Source: Chloroflexota bacterium
Lineage (GTDB): Bacteria; Chloroflexota; Anaerolineae; Anaerolineales; Villigracilaceae
DNA length: 10,000 nucleotides
NCBI GenBank assembly: GCA_020217065.1
Contig: JAIWOB010000117.1
Location: forward strand, 1 to 10,000
Reading direction: 5' to 3'
In this document: piece by piece, positions 8,294-10,000 of the stretch
Layout: each line of letters starts with the position of its first letter
Position numbering within the stretch: position 1 is the stretch's first letter
The notes under the pieces: model-generated
What the model saw: only the letters and a program-made list of their open reading frames with translations
Told to the model about the DNA's origin: nothing
Databases searched by the model: none
Translations under genes and position numbers: made by a program

Positions 8294-8312
8294 ATTGCAA
8301 CTTCTTGCAATA
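8293..8312 (+). promoter_or_regulatory. 20-bp palindrome, probable Fur-family operator
   Basis: TATTGCAA (8293-8300) and TTGCAATA (8305-8312) form perfect 8-base inverted arms around CTTC. The core TTGCAA is itself palindromic and repeats with a 10-base step, one helical turn. The site lies between the candidate -10 box and the Shine-Dalgarno (AAGGAA, 8312-8317) of a Fur-family gene, which is a classic position for autorepression. The specific binding of this protein is inferred. The same sequence could fold as an RNA hairpin. Confidence 0.65.
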
Positions 8313-8322
8313 AGGAAAATTC

Positions 8323-8760
8323 ATGACCTGTTCCCTCAAGTACGCGCCCCAACTCCGCGCCCAGGGTTTGCGGATGACTCCCCAACGGGTGGCGATTCTG
8401 CACGTCCTCCACCAGACAGGCGGACATCTCTCCCCCACCCAAGTCTACGAACTGGCGCGGAAGGAACATCCCAGCCTGACCGAGCCAACCGTCTACCGCA
8501 CGCTGGAAGAATTAGCGGAGAGGAAATTCCTGCTCGCCGCGCACGTGGGCAGCGGAAGGATGGTCTACGAACTGGCGGAGAATCACAACCATCATCACCT
8601 CATCTGCCGCGAGTGCCGCGCCGAAATCCAAATCGAACACGCCGCGCTGGAAAAGTTATTCGGAGAATTGGAAACATCCAGCGGATACCGCTTCATTGAC
8701 AGCCATGTGACTTTCTTTGGGTTGTGCCCGAAGTGCCAAAAAATTAATAAAGGAGATTGA
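8323..8760 (+). CDS. Fur-family metal-responsive repressor (Fur/Zur/Nur type)
   Basis: DNA-binding repressor of 145 residues, the usual Fur-family length. The N-terminal winged helix contains GLRMTPQRVAILHVL (15-29) and the recognition helix LTEPTVYRTLEEL (52-64). The C-terminal dimerisation and metal part has HNHHHLICREC (88-98) and CPKC (135-138). The cysteine pairs Cys95/Cys98 and Cys135/Cys138 match the structural zinc site of the family, and the histidine cluster belongs to regulatory metal binding. Whether it senses iron, zinc or nickel cannot be read from these motifs. AAGGAA at 8312-8317 serves the ATG. The stop TGA (8758-8760) lies two bases before the preferred cbiM start, so regulator and metal importer are cotranscribed. 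This favours a nickel, cobalt or zinc sensor over an iron sensor. The palindrome at 8293-8312 suggests autoregulation. Confidence 0.93.
   Translation: MTCSLKYAPQLRAQGLRMTPQRVAILHVLHQTGGHLSPTQVYELARKEHPSLTEPTVYRTLEELAERKFLLAAHVGSGRMVYELAENHNHHHLICRECRAEIQIEHAALEKLFGELETSSGYRFIDSHVTFFGLCPKCQKINKGD
8751..8755 (+). promoter_or_regulatory. Shine-Dalgarno that decides the cbiM start
   Basis: AGGAG lies inside the end of the Fur-family gene, seven bases before the ATG at 8763. It favours that ATG over the TTG at 8757 (only one base away) and over the ATG at 8784, which has no Shine-Dalgarno. Confidence 0.65.
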
Positions 8761-8762
8761 TT

Positions 8763-9710
8763 ATGTTGTACTCACCCCAACCCATGCATATCCCTGATGG
8801 GTTCTTGTCAACGCTTGTTTCTGTCATTTTGTGGATATTGTCCATTGTCGCTGTTGGCTACGCGCTGCGCCGCGTGGGACAAGACCTCGGCGAGCGCCAG
8901 GTCCCGTTGATGGGCGTTCTGGCGGCGGCAATCTTCGCGGGGCAAATGCTCAACTTTACCGTCGCGGGCGGAACTTCAGGTCATCTCATGGGCGCGGCAA
9001 TCGCCACCATCCTGCTTGGACCCTGGGCGGCAATTCTCGTCATGACCACGGTGGTCAGCATTCAGGCGCTCGTCTTTCAGGATGGCGGTCTGCTGGCGCT
9101 GGGAGCCAACATCTTCAACATGGGCGTCATCGGCGTGACGGTTTCCTACTTCACCTACACCACCCTCAAGAAGGCGCTTGGCGAACAAAAGTGGACGCTT
9201 TTTGTCAACGGTTTCGTAACCGCCTGGCTCTCGATTTTCATCGCCGCGCTCGCCGTCGCCCTGCAACTCGCCGCCTCTGGGACTTCTCCCGCCAACGTGT
9301 CCGTCCCCGCCATGGCGGGCATTCATGCCATCATTGGCGTCGGCGAAGGACTCATCACCGTGGGCGCGCTGGCTTTCCTTTACGCCGCGCGGCGCGACCT
9401 CGTAGAGACTGCCCAGCCAGCCCCGGCAGGGAAATTAGTTTGGGCGGTTGGCTTGGGAATCGCCCTGCTGCTGGCGGTTTTCTCGCCGCTCGCCTCCGCC
9501 CACCCCGACGGTTTGGAATGGGTCGCCGAACAGAAGGGTTTCCTCGATACGGCGCAGGGTCCGCTTTATGAAGTCATCCCCGATTACGTATTCCCCGGCA
9601 TCACGAACGAAGCGTTTGCGACCATCGTCGCGGGCATCATCGGCTCGCTGATTGTCTTCGGCGTGGCGTTGGGCGTGGCGTACGCAAGACGCTCGCAAAA
9701 GTCTTCATAG
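8763..9710 (+). CDS. cbiM: ECF metal transporter substrate-binding subunit CbiM with fused PDGLE (CbiN/NikN-like) domain
   Basis: Membrane S-component that captures Co2+, Ni2+ or a similar cation for the energy-coupling-factor importer made with CbiQ and the ATPase CbiO. From the ATG at 8763 it has 315 residues. It shows the CbiM hallmark MHIPDGFL (8-15), the histidine segment TSGHLMG (71-77) and VFQDGGLLALGANIFNMG (104-121), then GIHAIIGVGEGLIT (186-199) and seven or so hydrophobic stretches. The C-terminal part adds a helix (227-243), the PDGLE motif (248-252) and a last helix (286-307), the layout of the small CbiN/NikN subunit, so M and N functions are fused. In studied relatives the Met-His of this motif is the mature N-terminus and binds the metal. 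Here the Shine-Dalgarno points to a start seven residues earlier, which would need trimming; initiation at 8784 is the alternative. Confidence 0.93.
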   Translation: MLYSPQPMHIPDGFLSTLVSVILWILSIVAVGYALRRVGQDLGERQVPLMGVLAAAIFAGQMLNFTVAGGTSGHLMGAAIATILLGPWAAILVMTTVVSIQALVFQDGGLLALGANIFNMGVIGVTVSYFTYTTLKKALGEQKWTLFVNGFVTAWLSIFIAALAVALQLAASGTSPANVSVPAMAGIHAIIGVGEGLITVGALAFLYAARRDLVETAQPAPAGKLVWAVGLGIALLLAVFSPLASAHPDGLEWVAEQKGFLDTAQGPLYEVIPDYVFPGITNEAFATIVAGIIGSLIVFGVALGVAYARRSQKSS

Positions 9711-9724
9711 CCGGCGCAGGCGCA

Positions 9725-9773
9725 AAAGTCCCGAAGGCTTCAAAACCTTCGGGACTTTCCGTCTAAAACGGAA
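9725..9773 (+). terminator. Strong tandem hairpin between cbiM and cbiQ (terminator-like or attenuator)
   Basis: AAAGTCCCGAAGG (9725-9737) and CCTTCGGGACTTT (9746-9758) form a perfect 13-bp stem with an 8-base loop. A second stem follows at once: TTCCGT (9757-9762) with ACGGAA (9768-9773), overlapping the first by two bases, so the two compete at their junction. There is no long T run after either stem, so it is a poor classical intrinsic terminator. It may reduce read-through into cbiQ, protect the upstream message, or be one copy of a dispersed intergenic repeat. Confidence 0.6.
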
Positions 9774-9807
9774 GAATTCGCGCCGACGGGTTGTCAAAAA
9801 AGCCGAT

Positions 9808-10000
9808 ATGCACGTCCACTTTCTCGACCCATACCGTCACCGCCAAAGCCTCGTTCATCAATTGGATGGACGGGTGAAATTTGTTTTGACGGTCGCTTTT
9901 ATCTTGACCTGCTCCTTGACCCCGACCTCGGCTTGGGCGATTTACATCCTGCTCCTCGCGCTGATTCTGTCCATCGAAATTTTATCCACGCTGGGAATTG
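9808..10000 (+). CDS. cbiQ: ECF transporter transmembrane subunit CbiQ (5' part, cut by window edge)
   Basis: Start of the EcfT-type transmembrane protein that couples the CbiO ATPase to CbiM. The 64 visible residues begin MHVHFLDPYRHRQSLVH and contain the family-typical LDGRVKFVLTVAFIL (39 bases past the N-terminal segment, residues about 19-33), followed by two hydrophobic segments (about 25-35 and 43-60). No other ATG lies upstream in frame, and no convincing Shine-Dalgarno precedes this one, so the exact start is less certain than the identity. It lies 97 bases after cbiM across the tandem hairpin. A cbiO ATPase gene is expected further right, outside the window. Confidence 0.85.
   Translation, partial: MHVHFLDPYRHRQSLVHQLDGRVKFVLTVAFILTCSLTPTSAWAIYILLLALILSIEILSTLGI

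Noticed and set aside
8168..8322. Cobalamin riboswitch upstream of the cbiM unit
   Set aside because: The gap is short, I see no B12-box-like core, and a protein-operator palindrome explains the control better.
8241..8699. Plus-strand open frame overlapping the Fur-family gene
   Set aside because: Shadow frame rich in Arg and Pro across the operator and the Fur-family gene; no start signal.

Overview
The window looks like chromosomal DNA of a bacterium of the Chloroflexota, probably Anaerolineae. This is inferred from several features together: an F1 alpha subunit with a long insertion, a lipoprotein with a Thr/Pro-rich linker, a bacterial SUI1/YciH protein, and the style of the intergenic hairpins. 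No marker gene in the window proves the assignment. There are no rRNA or tRNA genes, insertion sequences, CRISPR arrays or phage genes. Most of the window is housekeeping and accessory metabolism; I do not see a clear new multi-gene system.

Positions 1-4044 (minus strand) carry the F1 head of the ATP synthase, read atpA, atpG, atpD. atpD runs off the left edge and lacks only its last codons. The genes for the membrane sector and delta subunit, which often precede atpA, are absent: atpA is first in its unit, behind its own probable promoter and a leader hairpin. A degenerate 8-base repeat in two opposing arms fills the atpA-atpG gap. Positions 4045-4381 form a divergent control region with one plausible sigma-70-type promoter facing each way.

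Positions 4382-6650 (plus strand) encode an ATP-grasp ligase of the D-Ala-D-Ala ligase superfamily with altered substrate-side residues, an unrecognised helical protein with a possible helix-turn-helix, and a YciH/SUI1 translation factor whose TATAAT box lies so close to its ATG that the message is probably leaderless. Positions 6670-8167 (minus strand) hold a two-gene unit: a multi-spanning membrane protein of unknown function followed by a secreted lipoprotein.

Positions 8293-10000 (plus strand) form a metal-homeostasis unit. A Fur-family repressor sits behind a 20-bp palindrome that overlaps its probable transcription start. Two bases after its stop comes a CbiM-type substrate-binding subunit of an energy-coupling-factor metal transporter, fused to a C-terminal PDGLE (CbiN/NikN-like) part. 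After a strong hairpin comes the start of the transmembrane partner CbiQ. The likely logic is that the Fur-family protein senses the metal and represses its own gene together with the importer. The metal could be nickel, cobalt or zinc; the sequence does not decide.
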